Assembly: GCA_015075185.1 (NCBI GenBank) | Contig: JABTUW010000001.1 | Coordinates: 1,178,001-1,242,000 of the forward strand | DNA length: 64,000 nucleotides | Origin: Anaerolineales bacterium | GTDB taxonomy: Bacteria > Chloroflexota > Anaerolineae > 4572-78 > J111 | Reading direction: 5' to 3' | In this document: piece after piece, positions 48,558 through 57,553 of the stretch | How the letters are laid out: the number at the start of each line of letters is the position of its first letter | How positions within the stretch are numbered: position 1 is the stretch's first letter | Program-made: the position numbers and the translations under genes | The notes under the pieces: model-generated | The model's input: only the letters and a program-made list of their open reading frames with translations | The model's database searches: none | Told to the model about the DNA's origin: nothing

Positions 48558-50720
48558 ATGAAAAAACTGTCTTATCTAATCTGCTTGCTCCTGCTGCTGG
48601 CCCTGCTGTTACCGGCGACCGTGGCCGCAGCCCCGCCGCAGCAAACGGGGCGGAATTATACCGTCCAGGCCGACGATACGCTCGGCAAAATCGCCGAAAA
48701 GCAGTACGGCGATCCGCTGGCCTATACCGCCATTGTTTATTACAACAACCTCAAGGCGACCGAGGACGACAGCCTGACCTTGATCGAGGACCCCAACGTG
48801 GTCGAGCCTGGCTCAACCATCTATCTGCCCACGGTCGAGGAAGCCAACGCCTACCTGATCGGCAACATCCCTGGCGGCGTGTACAATGAAGCACCCATCC
48901 TGGCCGAAAGGGTCGCCGCCGGCGAACTGCCGCCTGTTGACGAGCGCCTGCCGGATAATCCGCTCATCATCCCTGTGGTTGAAGAGATTGGCCAGTACGG
49001 CGGCGTCCTAAACCGTGGCTTCACCGGGCCGTCTGATCACAACAACTACACCCGGGTGGTCTACGACGCCCTGGTCCGCTTTTCACCCACCGGCAGCGAG
49101 GTTATCCCTCACATCGCCTCCGGCTGGGAGTCGAACGCAGACTTCTCCGAGTGGACTGTCCGGCTGCGACCGGGGTCCAAATGGTCCGACGGCCAGCCCT
49201 TCACCGCCGACGACATCATGTTCTGGTACAACGATATTCTTTTGAACGAAGAGTTGACGCCTGGTGGCTTGACCTGGATGAAAAACCCGGACGGCACCAT
49301 GGCTACGGTTGAAAAGGTGAGCGATTACGCCGTCAAGTGGACCTTTGCCACCCCGAATACCGCCTTCCTGCTGGACCTGGCCAATAAAGACGGCGCCGAT
49401 GCCCAGATCAGCAATCTGGTCTTTGCCCCGGCTCACTACCTGAAGCAGTTCCATGCCAGCTATGCCGATCCGGCCGAACTTGAGGCCAAGGTGGCCGAAG
49501 CGGGCTACGACACCTGGACCGAACTGTTTGCCGTGGAAGCCATACCTCAGCTCAGCGGCAACCGCCCCAGCATGGCCGCCTGGGCGCCAAACGGGACATC
49601 CGTGTCCGATCCGGTATTTACCATCGTTCGGAACCCATACTACGTTGGCGTGGATCCGGCCGGCAACCAGCTCCCCTACATTGATGAAGTCCGCTTCACC
49701 CAATACTTAGATAGAGAAACCCTGAACCTGGCCGCGGTGGAAGGCAAGATTGATATGCAGGGGCGGCACATTGATATGAATAACTATCCGGTCCTGGTGC
49801 AAAACGGCGAAGCCAACGGCTACCGGGTCATCACCTGGCCCGCCTTCGGCGGCTCTGAAGCGGTGGTCATGCTCAACCAGACCTGGACCGGTCCCGAAGT
49901 TGAAATGTTCCGCAATAAAGATTTCCGCATTGCCTTGTCACACGCCATTGACCGCGAGGCCATCAAGGAATTGGTCTTCCTGGGTATAGGCGAAGCCCGC
50001 CAGGGTGTGCCTGCCCCCTTCCATCCTTACTATCCGGGCGATGAATACGCCTTTAAGTACACCGAACACAACCCGGACCTGGCCAACCAGATGCTCGACG
50101 AAATCCTGCCCAACAAAGACGCCGCCGGCTTCCGCACCCTGCCCGACGGCTCCCCGCTGGACATTGAGCTTGGCGTTGTCCCGGAACAGTTTGTAGACTG
50201 GCCGTCTATCGGACAACTGATTGTCGAGGACTGGGCCGAGATCGGGATCAAGGCTCACGTCGAACTTAGAGAGCGGAGCCTCCACTTTGCCATGCGCCCC
50301 GCCAACGAGCTGATGGCTGAAATTTGGAACGAAGATACCACCGGTTTCCCCTTCAGCGGCCAGCCCAAGTTTGACCCGCGCAGCGACCCCGCCTTAACCT
50401 TTGCGCCACTCTATGGCAAATGGTACACCAGTGATGGCGCGGAAGGCGTCGAGCCGCCACCTGACATCGCCCAGATTGTTGACATCATTGACGAAGCCAA
50501 GGTGTCGCCCCGCGGCCGCCAGATCGAGTTGGCCCAAGAATTGTTCAGACTTTGGGCCGACAATGTCTGGGAGATCGGCACCGTGGGCCTGACTCCCGCC
50601 GTTCAGGGTGTTGTCGTCGTTAACCAAAACCTGAGAAACGTGCCGGCAGTAGCCGGTAATGACTGGCCGCTGCGCACCCCCGGCGATACCCGCCCGGAAC
50701 AGTACTTCTTCGCGCAGTAG
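48558..50720 (+). CDS. ABC transporter solute-binding protein (family 5) with LysM domain
   Basis: A 720-residue secreted receptor for an oligopeptide/oligosaccharide-type ABC importer. It begins with a signal peptide (LICLLLLLALLLPATVAAAPP) without a lipobox Cys. A LysM-like module (about 33-95: YTVQADDTLGKIAEKQYGDPLAY, then VVEPGSTIYLPT) precedes the SBP_bac_5 body (about 130-715: RVVYDALVRF, WTVRLRPGSKWSDGQPFTADDIMFWYND in parts, FRIALSHAIDREAI). LysM binds N-acetylglucosamine polymers, so the domain may hold the receptor in the peptidoglycan or help capture the substrate. Two permeases and two ATPases follow in order. Confidence 0.88.
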   Translation: MKKLSYLICLLLLLALLLPATVAAAPPQQTGRNYTVQADDTLGKIAEKQYGDPLAYTAIVYYNNLKATEDDSLTLIEDPNVVEPGSTIYLPTVEEANAYLIGNIPGGVYNEAPILAERVAAGELPPVDERLPDNPLIIPVVEEIGQYGGVLNRGFTGPSDHNNYTRVVYDALVRFSPTGSEVIPHIASGWESNADFSEWTVRLRPGSKWSDGQPFTADDIMFWYNDILLNEELTPGGLTWMKNPDGTMATVEKVSDYAVKWTFATPNTAFLLDLANKDGADAQISNLVFAPAHYLKQFHASYADPAELEAKVAEAGYDTWTELFAVEAIPQLSGNRPSMAAWAPNGTSVSDPVFTIVRNPYYVGVDPAGNQLPYIDEVRFTQYLDRETLNLAAVEGKIDMQGRHIDMNNYPVLVQNGEANGYRVITWPAFGGSEAVVMLNQTWTGPEVEMFRNKDFRIALSHAIDREAIKELVFLGIGEARQGVPAPFHPYYPGDEYAFKYTEHNPDLANQMLDEILPNKDAAGFRTLPDGSPLDIELGVVPEQFVDWPSIGQLIVEDWAEIGIKAHVELRERSLHFAMRPANELMAEIWNEDTTGFPFSGQPKFDPRSDPALTFAPLYGKWYTSDGAEGVEPPPDIAQIVDIIDEAKVSPRGRQIELAQELFRLWADNVWEIGTVGLTPAVQGVVVVNQNLRNVPAVAGNDWPLRTPGDTRPEQYFFAQ

Positions 50721-50753
50721 TAGCCTCTTGTATTCTGGTTTCCAAAGCGGGTT

Positions 50754-50935
50754 ATTCTGGTTCCCAAACTAAGTTTGGGAACCAGAATTTTCCTCGTGCC
50801 CACGCGTTGGCGCCGCGCCGGGTGTGGGTACGAGAAATCCATCAAAAACTAATTGTGAATGGTCAACACTTGCGCCTGCGCGCAGTGCAGGTGTGGCGAA
50901 TTGTGAACTGTTTTTCGTTCACAATTACCGAGGTA
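50754..50935. repeat. three successive hairpins between receptor and permease genes
   Basis: Hairpin 1: ATTCTGGTTCCCAAACT (50754-50770) with its perfect complement ending 50788. Hairpin 2: CTCGTGCCCAC against GTGGGTACGAG (about 50793-50833). Hairpin 3: AATTGTGAA against TTCACAATT (about 50851-50930). They may stabilise the upstream mRNA or reduce read-through, giving more receptor than permease. Confidence 0.6.
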
Positions 50936-50940
50936 AAGAT

Positions 50941-51930
50941 ATGGCCCAATATGTTCTGAAACGTCTTTTACTCTTGCCGCTACTACTCTTCATCTTTTCC
51001 ATCATCGCCTTTGCCCTGATCCAGGCTCCCCCTGGTGATTTTATAACCAGCTACATTGCCGAACTGGCTGCCTCAGGTTCGGCAGTGGAACGGGCCCAAA
51101 TTGACGCCCTACGCGCGCAATATGGCCTTGACCAACCCATGTACATGCAGTATTTCAAATGGGTGGGCAATGTGCTGCAGGGTGATCTGGGCGTGTCCCT
51201 TGACTGGAGAAAATCTAATGTGGAGCTGATCTCGGAAAGGTTGGTTCTAACCTTGATGTTGGGCGCGTTCACCTTTTTAATCACCTGGTCCATTGCTATT
51301 CCCATTGGCATTTATTCGGCTACCCATCAATACTCCTTTCTTGACTACTTTTTTACTGTGTTCAACTACATTGGCGTTGGGACTCCTAGCTTTATGACTG
51401 CACTCATTGTGATGTGGGTGGCTTTTAAATATTTCGGAGCCAGCGTTACCGGTCTCTTTTCGCCGGAGTATGTGGACGCGCCCTGGAGTGGGGGCCGTCT
51501 GGTTGACCTGCTCAAACACCTGTGGGTGCCCGCCCTGATTCTGGCCCTTGACGGCACGGCCCGGCTGGCCCGGATTATGCGGGCCAATTTGCTGGATGAA
51601 CTCAAAAAACCCTATATGGAGATGGCCCGCGCCAAAGGCATGTCGGAATGGCGGCTGGTGTTGAAATATCCGGTCCGGCTGGCCTTTAATCCGCTGGTCA
51701 GCACCATTGGCTGGTATCTGCCGCTGCTCTTCTCCGGTAGTTTGATTGTGGCCACCGTACTTAACCTGCCCACCATTGGACCGCTGCTGCTGCGAGCGCT
51801 TATTGTACAAGATATGTTCCTGGCCGGCGCGATCATTCTGATCTACTGTATGCTGGGCATGATCGGTACAATCATGTCCGACATTTTACTGGCCTGGCTT
51901 GATCCGCGCATTCGGATGGAGGAAGGTTAA
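50941..51930 (+). CDS. ABC transporter permease, DppB-type
   Basis: A 329-residue inner-membrane channel subunit with six membrane segments. N-terminal YVLKRLLLLPLLLFIFSIIAFAL, the periplasmic loop GDFITSYIAELAA, and the EAA loop MARAKGMSEWRLVLKYPVRLAF that contacts the ATPase. GlnPlus-type signature regions match DppB/OppB. An upstream in-frame start at 50824 would run through the hairpins; the ATG at 50941 follows GAGGTAAAGAT. Confidence 0.9.
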   Translation: MAQYVLKRLLLLPLLLFIFSIIAFALIQAPPGDFITSYIAELAASGSAVERAQIDALRAQYGLDQPMYMQYFKWVGNVLQGDLGVSLDWRKSNVELISERLVLTLMLGAFTFLITWSIAIPIGIYSATHQYSFLDYFFTVFNYIGVGTPSFMTALIVMWVAFKYFGASVTGLFSPEYVDAPWSGGRLVDLLKHLWVPALILALDGTARLARIMRANLLDELKKPYMEMARAKGMSEWRLVLKYPVRLAFNPLVSTIGWYLPLLFSGSLIVATVLNLPTIGPLLLRALIVQDMFLAGAIILIYCMLGMIGTIMSDILLAWLDPRIRMEEG

Positions 51931-51934
51931 TTTT

Positions 51935-53113
51935 ATGTCTACCTCGGATATACCCTCCGTACTCACCAAACCCGAAGGCACCATCGCCGCAGACACAGCC
52001 GCAGTTTTGCCCGGCCTGGGCCACGATGCGGAGGCCATTTACGTTGCCCCCAACTGGAAACTGGTCTGGTGGCGGTTTAAGAAACACCGGCTGGCCCTGA
52101 TCAGCGGCGTGCTCATTATTTTCATCGCCACAATTGCCCTATTTCCCGATTTTTACAGCACCCTGCCGCCCCACGAAAGCAACGCTATTCGCTCCTTTGT
52201 ACCCCCTCAACGCCTGCATTTTTTTGGTGAAGATGGCGCCTTCCTTTATGTCTACAATGTAATCGGTAAGCGTAACCCCACAACCTTGATGATGGAATGG
52301 GTCCCGGACGAAACCAAAATTATTCCGGTAAAAATCTTTGCGCGGGGCTACGAATATGAAATTTTTGGTCTCATTTCCACCAACCTTCACCTGCTGGGCG
52401 TTGAAAATCCGGCAAGTGGTGAAAAATTCCATCTGCTGGGTACGGACCGCTTGGGCCGCGATCAATGGTCGCGGTTGATGGCGGGCACTCGCGTATCGCT
52501 GTCAATCGGATTAGTCGCCGTGATCCTAAGCATTGTCTTGGGAGTGCTGTTGGGCGGTATCTCGGGCTATTTTGGTGGTTGGATTGATTTGGTCATCCAG
52601 CGCCTCATTGAATTGCTCCAATCATTGCCGCCCATCCCCATCTGGATGGCCCTGACCGCCTCCCTCCCTCGCGATTGGTCGGTAGAGCAGGTCTACTTTG
52701 CCATCACTATCATTCTGGCCTTAATTGGCTGGACAACCCTGGCTCGTGAGGTTCGCGGGCGTTTCCTCTCGCTGCGTGAGGAGGATTTTGTGGTCGCGGC
52801 CCAGCTGATTGGCGCTAGCCAGCCCCGGGTCATTTTCAGGCATATGGTCCCGACTTTCTCCAGCCACATTATCGCCGCGAGCACGCTGGCCATTCCGGTG
52901 ATGATTATCAACGAAACCTTCCTGAGTTTTTTGGGATTGGGGCTGCGTCCGCCGGCCATTAGCTGGGGCGTGCTATTGCAAGAAGCCCAAAATCTACAAT
53001 CCGTCGCCCTGGCCCCCTGGCTGCTGCTGCCCGGCCTGGCCGTGATTATCACTGTGCTGTCGCTCAACATCCTGGGCGATGGCCTGCGCGATGCGGCTGA
53101 TCCGTATAGTTAG
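51935..53113 (+). CDS. ABC transporter permease, DppC-type
   Basis: A 392-residue second channel subunit. It has a longer cytoplasmic N-terminus (about 50 residues), then KHRLALISGVLIIFIATIALF, an unusually long periplasmic insert (about residues 75-165, with HESNAIRSFVPPQRLHFFG and PASGEKFHLLGTDRLGRDQWSR), five further helices and the EAA loop AAQLIGASQPRVIFRHMVP. It starts four bases after the first permease's stop, with GGAGGAAGG upstream of the ATG, so the two are coupled. Its stop is followed by two hairpins. Confidence 0.9.
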   Translation: MSTSDIPSVLTKPEGTIAADTAAVLPGLGHDAEAIYVAPNWKLVWWRFKKHRLALISGVLIIFIATIALFPDFYSTLPPHESNAIRSFVPPQRLHFFGEDGAFLYVYNVIGKRNPTTLMMEWVPDETKIIPVKIFARGYEYEIFGLISTNLHLLGVENPASGEKFHLLGTDRLGRDQWSRLMAGTRVSLSIGLVAVILSIVLGVLLGGISGYFGGWIDLVIQRLIELLQSLPPIPIWMALTASLPRDWSVEQVYFAITIILALIGWTTLAREVRGRFLSLREEDFVVAAQLIGASQPRVIFRHMVPTFSSHIIAASTLAIPVMIINETFLSFLGLGLRPPAISWGVLLQEAQNLQSVALAPWLLLPGLAVIITVLSLNILGDGLRDAADPYS

Positions 53114-53117
53114 AAAA

Positions 53118-53232
53118 CTCGCACCCTTCGATACAGCCTCCACTTCGTTCCGGCTTACTCAGGATGCGAGCTTATCAAAAAGCAGCATCCTGAGTGATTT
53201 GAGCGAAGCGAAAATCGTATCGAAGGATGCTG
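53118..53232. repeat. TTCGATAC-core hairpin pair (copies 8 and 9)
   Basis: Copy 8: CTCGCACCC (53118-53126) with GGATGCGAG (53162-53170), one mismatch. Copy 9: CAGCATCC (53183-53190) with GGATGCTG (53225-53232), core reversed, with GATTT/AAATC nested. They lie inside the transporter operon. Confidence 0.7.
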
Positions 53233-53248
53233 TTCCAGAGTATAAGTG

Positions 53249-54292
53249 ATGAATAACCAACAACCTTACTTATCCGTTCGCAATCTGCAAACCCACTTCA
53301 TTCTCGATGAAGGCGTCGTCAAAGCGGTGGATGGCATCAGCTTTGATGTTTATCCCGGCCAGGTGGTCGGCATTGTCGGCGAGAGCGGCTGTGGCAAGAG
53401 CGTGGCCATCAAGTCGGTACTGGGCATCATCGAAAAACCGGGCCGGATTGTCGGCGGCGAGATTTTATTACGCCGCCACGCCAACGGGAACGGCCACGGC
53501 GGCGCTGAGGTCATTGATCTGGCTAAGCTGGACGCCCACGGTCAGGAGATGCGCTCGATTCGTGGGGCCGAAATTGCCATGATCCCGCAAGAACCAATGG
53601 CCTCGTTTAGCCCGGTCCATACCATCGGCAACCAGATTGTCGAGACGATCCTGCTGCACCAGCCGGTCGGCAAACAGGAGGCCGAGCGTATCGCTGTCGA
53701 ACGGCTGCGTGAAGTGGGCGTACCCAGCCCGGAGCAGCGGCTTACTGCCTACTCCTGGGAACTCAGCGGCGGGCTGCGCCAGCGAGCGATGATCGCCATG
53801 GCCCTCTCGTGCAATCCCCGGCTGCTCATTGCCGACGAGCCGACGACAGCGATTGACGTGACGACTCAGGCCCAGGTGCTCAACTTGTTACGCTCCTTGC
53901 AGCAGCAGCATAACATGTCCATCATCTTTATCACCCACGATTTGGGCGTTATCGCCCAGATTGCCGATTACGTGGTGGTGATGTACCTGGGCCGGGTGAT
54001 GGAAACCGGGCCAATAGACGACATCTTTCACGCGCCCAAACATCCGTATACCCGGGCGCTGCTCAAGTCAATTCCCAGCATCCAGGCCAAATCGCGCACG
54101 CCGCTGCCAACCATCGAGGGATCCATCCCGCACCCGTTCAATCGTCCGCAGGGGTGTCCCTTTTACCCGCGCTGCCCCGACTTTATGCCTGGGACGTGCG
54201 ACCAGCGCACCCCCGGCTTACAGCCGGTCAATGAGCGGCAATCAGCCAGTTGCTTTTTATATCCCCAGGTAACGGAAGAAGCATCGAGGTAA
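53249..54292 (+). CDS. ABC transporter ATP-binding protein, DppD-type
   Basis: A 347-residue ATPase energising the importer. Walker A GESGCGKS near residue 45, Q-loop IPQEPMASF near 110, signature [14 protein letters not shown] near 170, Walker [13 protein letters not shown] near 190, H-loop THDLGV near 225. The C-terminal oligopeptide-transporter extension has the Cys-rich CPFYPRCP plus CDQRTPG, expected in this subfamily as an Fe-S-like site. A GTG at 53246 lies directly before the ATG at 53249; either could serve. It overlaps functionally with the next gene, and the pair makes the heterodimeric ATPase. Confidence 0.93.
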   Translation: MNNQQPYLSVRNLQTHFILDEGVVKAVDGISFDVYPGQVVGIVGESGCGKSVAIKSVLGIIEKPGRIVGGEILLRRHANGNGHGGAEVIDLAKLDAHGQEMRSIRGAEIAMIPQEPMASFSPVHTIGNQIVETILLHQPVGKQEAERIAVERLREVGVPSPEQRLTAYSWELSGGLRQRAMIAMALSCNPRLLIADEPTTAIDVTTQAQVLNLLRSLQQQHNMSIIFITHDLGVIAQIADYVVVMYLGRVMETGPIDDIFHAPKHPYTRALLKSIPSIQAKSRTPLPTIEGSIPHPFNRPQGCPFYPRCPDFMPGTCDQRTPGLQPVNERQSASCFLYPQVTEEASR

Positions 54293-54296
54293 CACT

Positions 54297-55352
54297 GTGT
54301 TGAATACAACCCCAAATGGCCAGAAACTTCTGGAAGTTAATAACCTGAAAAAATACTTTCCCATCAAAAAGGGATTTCTTAGAAAAGTTATCGGCCACGT
54401 GCGCGCCGTGGATGATGTCAGCTTCTACGTCAACGAAGGCGAAACGTTGGGCCTGGTGGGCGAGAGCGGCTGCGGCAAAACAACCACCGCCCGCTGCATT
54501 CTGCGGGCGCTAAACCCAACAAGCGGCCAGATTCATTTCTACACCCAAGGCAACCGCATGGTTGACATCACTGCCCTGTCCAAGTCCGAAATCCGGCCTC
54601 TCCGCCGCGAGATGCAGATGATTTTTCAAGATCCGTTTGCCTCGCTCAACCCGCGCATGAACCTGCTCGACATTGTCGGCGAGCCGCTGCTGGTCAACGG
54701 CGTCACCAGCCGCCAGGAGCGCACCGAACGGGTGGCCGAGATGCTGCGCCTGGTGGGGCTGCGTCCGGAATACATGCACCGCTATCCTCACGCCTTTAGC
54801 GGGGGCCAGCGCCAGCGCATCGTCATTGCCCGCGCCCTGGCCCTGCACCCGCGCCTGGTGGTCGCCGACGAGCCGGTGTCGGCCCTGGACGTGTCGGTCC
54901 AGGCGCAGGTGCTGAACCTGCTGCTGGAGCTGCAGCAGCGACTTCACCTAACCTACCTCTTTGTGGCCCACGATTTGAGCGTGGTCAAGCACATCAGCGA
55001 CCGGGTGGCCGTGATGTACGTCGGCAAAATCGTCGAGATGGCCCCGACCGAGGAAATCTTTAACGCACCCCGGCATCCCTACACCTCGGCCTTGCTGTCA
55101 GCCGTGCCGGTAGCCGACCCGCGCATCCGCTCCCAAATGACACCGCTCAAAGGGGAAGTTCCCAGCCCGGCCAATCCACCGTCCGGCTGCTATTTCCATC
55201 CCCGCTGCCCTTACGTGGTTGATGTCTGCCGCACCCAAACGCCGCCTTTAGAGGAAATCTCAGCACAGCATTACGTCAGTTGCCACCGTGCCCGCGAGCT
55301 AAAACTGGCCGGCCTTGGCCAGAGCGCGAGTAGTTCTACGAATTTATCTTAA
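54297..55352 (+). CDS. ABC transporter ATP-binding protein, DppF-type
   Basis: A 351-residue second ATPase of the heterodimer. Walker [10 protein letters not shown] near residue 58, Q-loop [13 protein letters not shown] near 103, signature [15 protein letters not shown] near 166, Walker [15 protein letters not shown] near 188, H-loop AHDLSVVKH near 222. The C-terminal tail has [14 protein letters not shown], matching the oligopeptide subfamily. Start is GTG at 54297 with CGAGGTAAC upstream, four bases after its partner's stop. A UroD-like gene starts 26 bases after its stop, in the same direction. Confidence 0.93.
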   Translation: MLNTTPNGQKLLEVNNLKKYFPIKKGFLRKVIGHVRAVDDVSFYVNEGETLGLVGESGCGKTTTARCILRALNPTSGQIHFYTQGNRMVDITALSKSEIRPLRREMQMIFQDPFASLNPRMNLLDIVGEPLLVNGVTSRQERTERVAEMLRLVGLRPEYMHRYPHAFSGGQRQRIVIARALALHPRLVVADEPVSALDVSVQAQVLNLLLELQQRLHLTYLFVAHDLSVVKHISDRVAVMYVGKIVEMAPTEEIFNAPRHPYTSALLSAVPVADPRIRSQMTPLKGEVPSPANPPSGCYFHPRCPYVVDVCRTQTPPLEEISAQHYVSCHRARELKLAGLGQSASSSTNLS

Positions 55353-55377
55353 AACAAGACAAGGGGGAATGAATGTT

Positions 55378-56436
55378 ATGACCACACCCTGGCAGCGCTT
55401 TAAACAAGCGGCCCGCCTGGAAGAACCGGATCAGGTTCCGGTAGCTTTTATTGTTGACAGCCCCTGGCTGCCCGGCTATGCCGGCATCCATACCCTGGAT
55501 TTCTTCTTGCTGCCGGATAAGTGGCTGGAAATCCACAAGGATTTGCTTGACCGCTTTCCTGACGCCGTTTGGATACCGGGTTTTTGGGTCGAGTATGGCA
55601 TGGCCGCCGAACCGTCTGCCTTTGGGGCGCGGGTTCATTTTCACGAGGATAGACCTCCTTCCATCGAGCCGGTTACCACCGACATATCCCTTTGGGCCGA
55701 TGTGCCTGCCGCCGATCCTTATGAAGATGGCTATATGCCCCTGGCCCTGCGCTTGTACAAACATGCCGAAGAACGGCTGCAAGCGGAAGGGTTGGGGATA
55801 AACATGGTCGCTGCCCGCGGACCCATGGTCACTGCCGGCTGGATTATGGGCATCACCGACTTGATGACCGGGTTGATTACCCATCCTAAAGAAATCAGCC
55901 GCTTTTTAGACACGCTGACCACGACCATCATTCGCTGGCTGCATGCCCAACTGGAGCAAATCCGCCAGCCGGAAGGCATCATGCTGCTGGACGACATTGT
56001 CGGCATGATTTCCGTAAATCACTACAACGAGTTTGTTGCACCGCTGCTCCGCCGTATTTTTGATGAATTTGAAGGGCTGATCCGTATTTACCACAACGAC
56101 ACGCCCTGCGCCCACCTTTATCCGGCCCTGGCCGAGGCCAATTTTGATGTTTTCAATTTTACCCACAAAGCGGACATTGCGACCGTCAAAGCTCAAATGG
56201 GCCATCGCGTGGCCATGATGGGCAATGTCCCCCCCCTGGAAATAGCGGTGCGGGAAACACCCCAGGTGGTGGAAGCCTGGGCCAGGTCTTGCCTGGATCA
56301 TGCCGCCGCCGGCGGCGGCATGATCTTGTCGGTGGGCGGCGGCGTTTCGCCAGGAACACCCGCGGCCAGCCTGGACGCCATGCTCGCCGCAGCTCGAACC
56401 TGGACAGCGCCAGCACTGACGCCGGGTATCCGTTGA
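55378..56436 (+). CDS. uroporphyrinogen decarboxylase-like protein 1
   Basis: A 352-residue member of the UroD/MtaA-CmuA methyltransferase superfamily. Recognisable features: WQRFKQAARLEEPDQVPVAF at the N-terminus, MNGNVPP-like MMGNVPPLEIAV, and the C-terminal ILSVGGGVSPGTP. Compared with MtaA, the zinc-ligand H-x-C reads YHNDTPCAH (Asp where Cys is expected) and the GCG Cys is GGG here, so metal binding is probably altered. True UroD is unlikely as no haem gene is near. An earlier ATG at 55369 is too close to the AGGGGG ribosome site; 55378 fits. Its role in this sugar locus is unknown. Confidence 0.75.
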   Translation: MTTPWQRFKQAARLEEPDQVPVAFIVDSPWLPGYAGIHTLDFFLLPDKWLEIHKDLLDRFPDAVWIPGFWVEYGMAAEPSAFGARVHFHEDRPPSIEPVTTDISLWADVPAADPYEDGYMPLALRLYKHAEERLQAEGLGINMVAARGPMVTAGWIMGITDLMTGLITHPKEISRFLDTLTTTIIRWLHAQLEQIRQPEGIMLLDDIVGMISVNHYNEFVAPLLRRIFDEFEGLIRIYHNDTPCAHLYPALAEANFDVFNFTHKADIATVKAQMGHRVAMMGNVPPLEIAVRETPQVVEAWARSCLDHAAAGGGMILSVGGGVSPGTPAASLDAMLAAARTWTAPALTPGIR

Positions 56437-56460
56437 GAAATTACAGAAAATGTAGTGGTT

Positions 56461-57531
56461 ATGTCGCCGCTCGTCGCTCAAGAATTTTTGCCGGTAGAAC
56501 TCGTTTTTAATCCCAACTGGTGGTATCATACCGCCGGCATCTCTTTCGACCCGTCATTCTATTTTGACAACGCAATGCGCCTCAAGAATGATGTCATCAT
56601 GCGGCGGGTATTATATGAACGATTTGGTGAGCTGGGGCTGGGTGAAGAGTCGCCTCACCCTCGGCCCATCATTGGTTCCTTGCATGTGGCGGGCGGCTTT
56701 GTCATCCCCGCCCTGCTTGGCGCGGAAGTAAGTTTTGCTGCCAATGGTGCGCCCCAGCCCAAACCCCTTAACCTCAGCCTTGAGCAGATCGAAGCGCTGG
56801 AAAAGCCCGATTTTCGAGAAACCTGGCCGCTGAATCAATTCATTGCCCAGATGGATGCGCTGGAGGCAGAATACGGTTACGTGGTAGGTGACATGAATAC
56901 TGACGGCCTGTTAAATGTTGCCTACCATTTATACGGACAGCAGCTTTTTCTTGATTTCTATGATAATCCCGAGCGGGTACGGCGTCTGCTTAATTTGATT
57001 GGAGAGCTGATCGTAGATGTGGCTTTATACTTACGCGAGCGCACGGGAAGTTGTTCAATCTCGGTTAACCGGATGGTCGAGCGCGTCAATCCGAGCCTTT
57101 TCTTACATGGAAATTGTTCGGTTCAGATGATCTCACCCCAGAGTTATCGCCAGCTTGACTTGCCGGTTGAGCAGCGCATGGCCGAACGGATTCAACCCTT
57201 TGGCGTGCATCACTGTGGGAGCAATATGCATCTTATTGCCCCCGTCTACGCCGAACTACCGGCGGTTTTCTTCGACGTAGGCTGGGGGTCGGATGTGGCT
57301 CGCTGCCGTGAGGCGCTGCCCGGGGCCTTTTTCAATCTGCGCCTCAGCCCGGTCCGGATGCTCCGTTGTTCCGCCGCCGAGATTGCCGCAGATACCGAAA
57401 AACTGTTGCTGGCAGCCGGTCCCCTGGAACAGGCCGGGGTGTGTTGTATCAACATGGATTACGGCACGCCCGACGAGAATATCTTTGCCATGTTTGAAGT
57501 GGTGCAGCGCTACCGCCGCTATGGGGCCTAG
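56461..57531 (+). CDS. uroporphyrinogen decarboxylase-like protein 2
   Basis: A 356-residue paralogue, distant from the first. It keeps the Zn-type motif VHHCGSNMHL near residue 245, with GLLNVAYHLYGQQLFLDFYDNPERV in the middle and GVCCINMDYGTPDENI near the end in place of the usual GCG loop. A start three codons earlier (GTG 56455) is possible. It begins 24 bases after the first copy's stop, so all three UroD-like genes are in one operon with the transporter. The substrate may be a methylated or carboxylated sugar derivative; this is inference, and no corrinoid protein is encoded nearby. Confidence 0.7.
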   Translation: MSPLVAQEFLPVELVFNPNWWYHTAGISFDPSFYFDNAMRLKNDVIMRRVLYERFGELGLGEESPHPRPIIGSLHVAGGFVIPALLGAEVSFAANGAPQPKPLNLSLEQIEALEKPDFRETWPLNQFIAQMDALEAEYGYVVGDMNTDGLLNVAYHLYGQQLFLDFYDNPERVRRLLNLIGELIVDVALYLRERTGSCSISVNRMVERVNPSLFLHGNCSVQMISPQSYRQLDLPVEQRMAERIQPFGVHHCGSNMHLIAPVYAELPAVFFDVGWGSDVARCREALPGAFFNLRLSPVRMLRCSAAEIAADTEKLLLAAGPLEQAGVCCINMDYGTPDENIFAMFEVVQRYRRYGA

Positions 57532-57553
57532 AAGCCAATTGTGGAGAGGCTTA

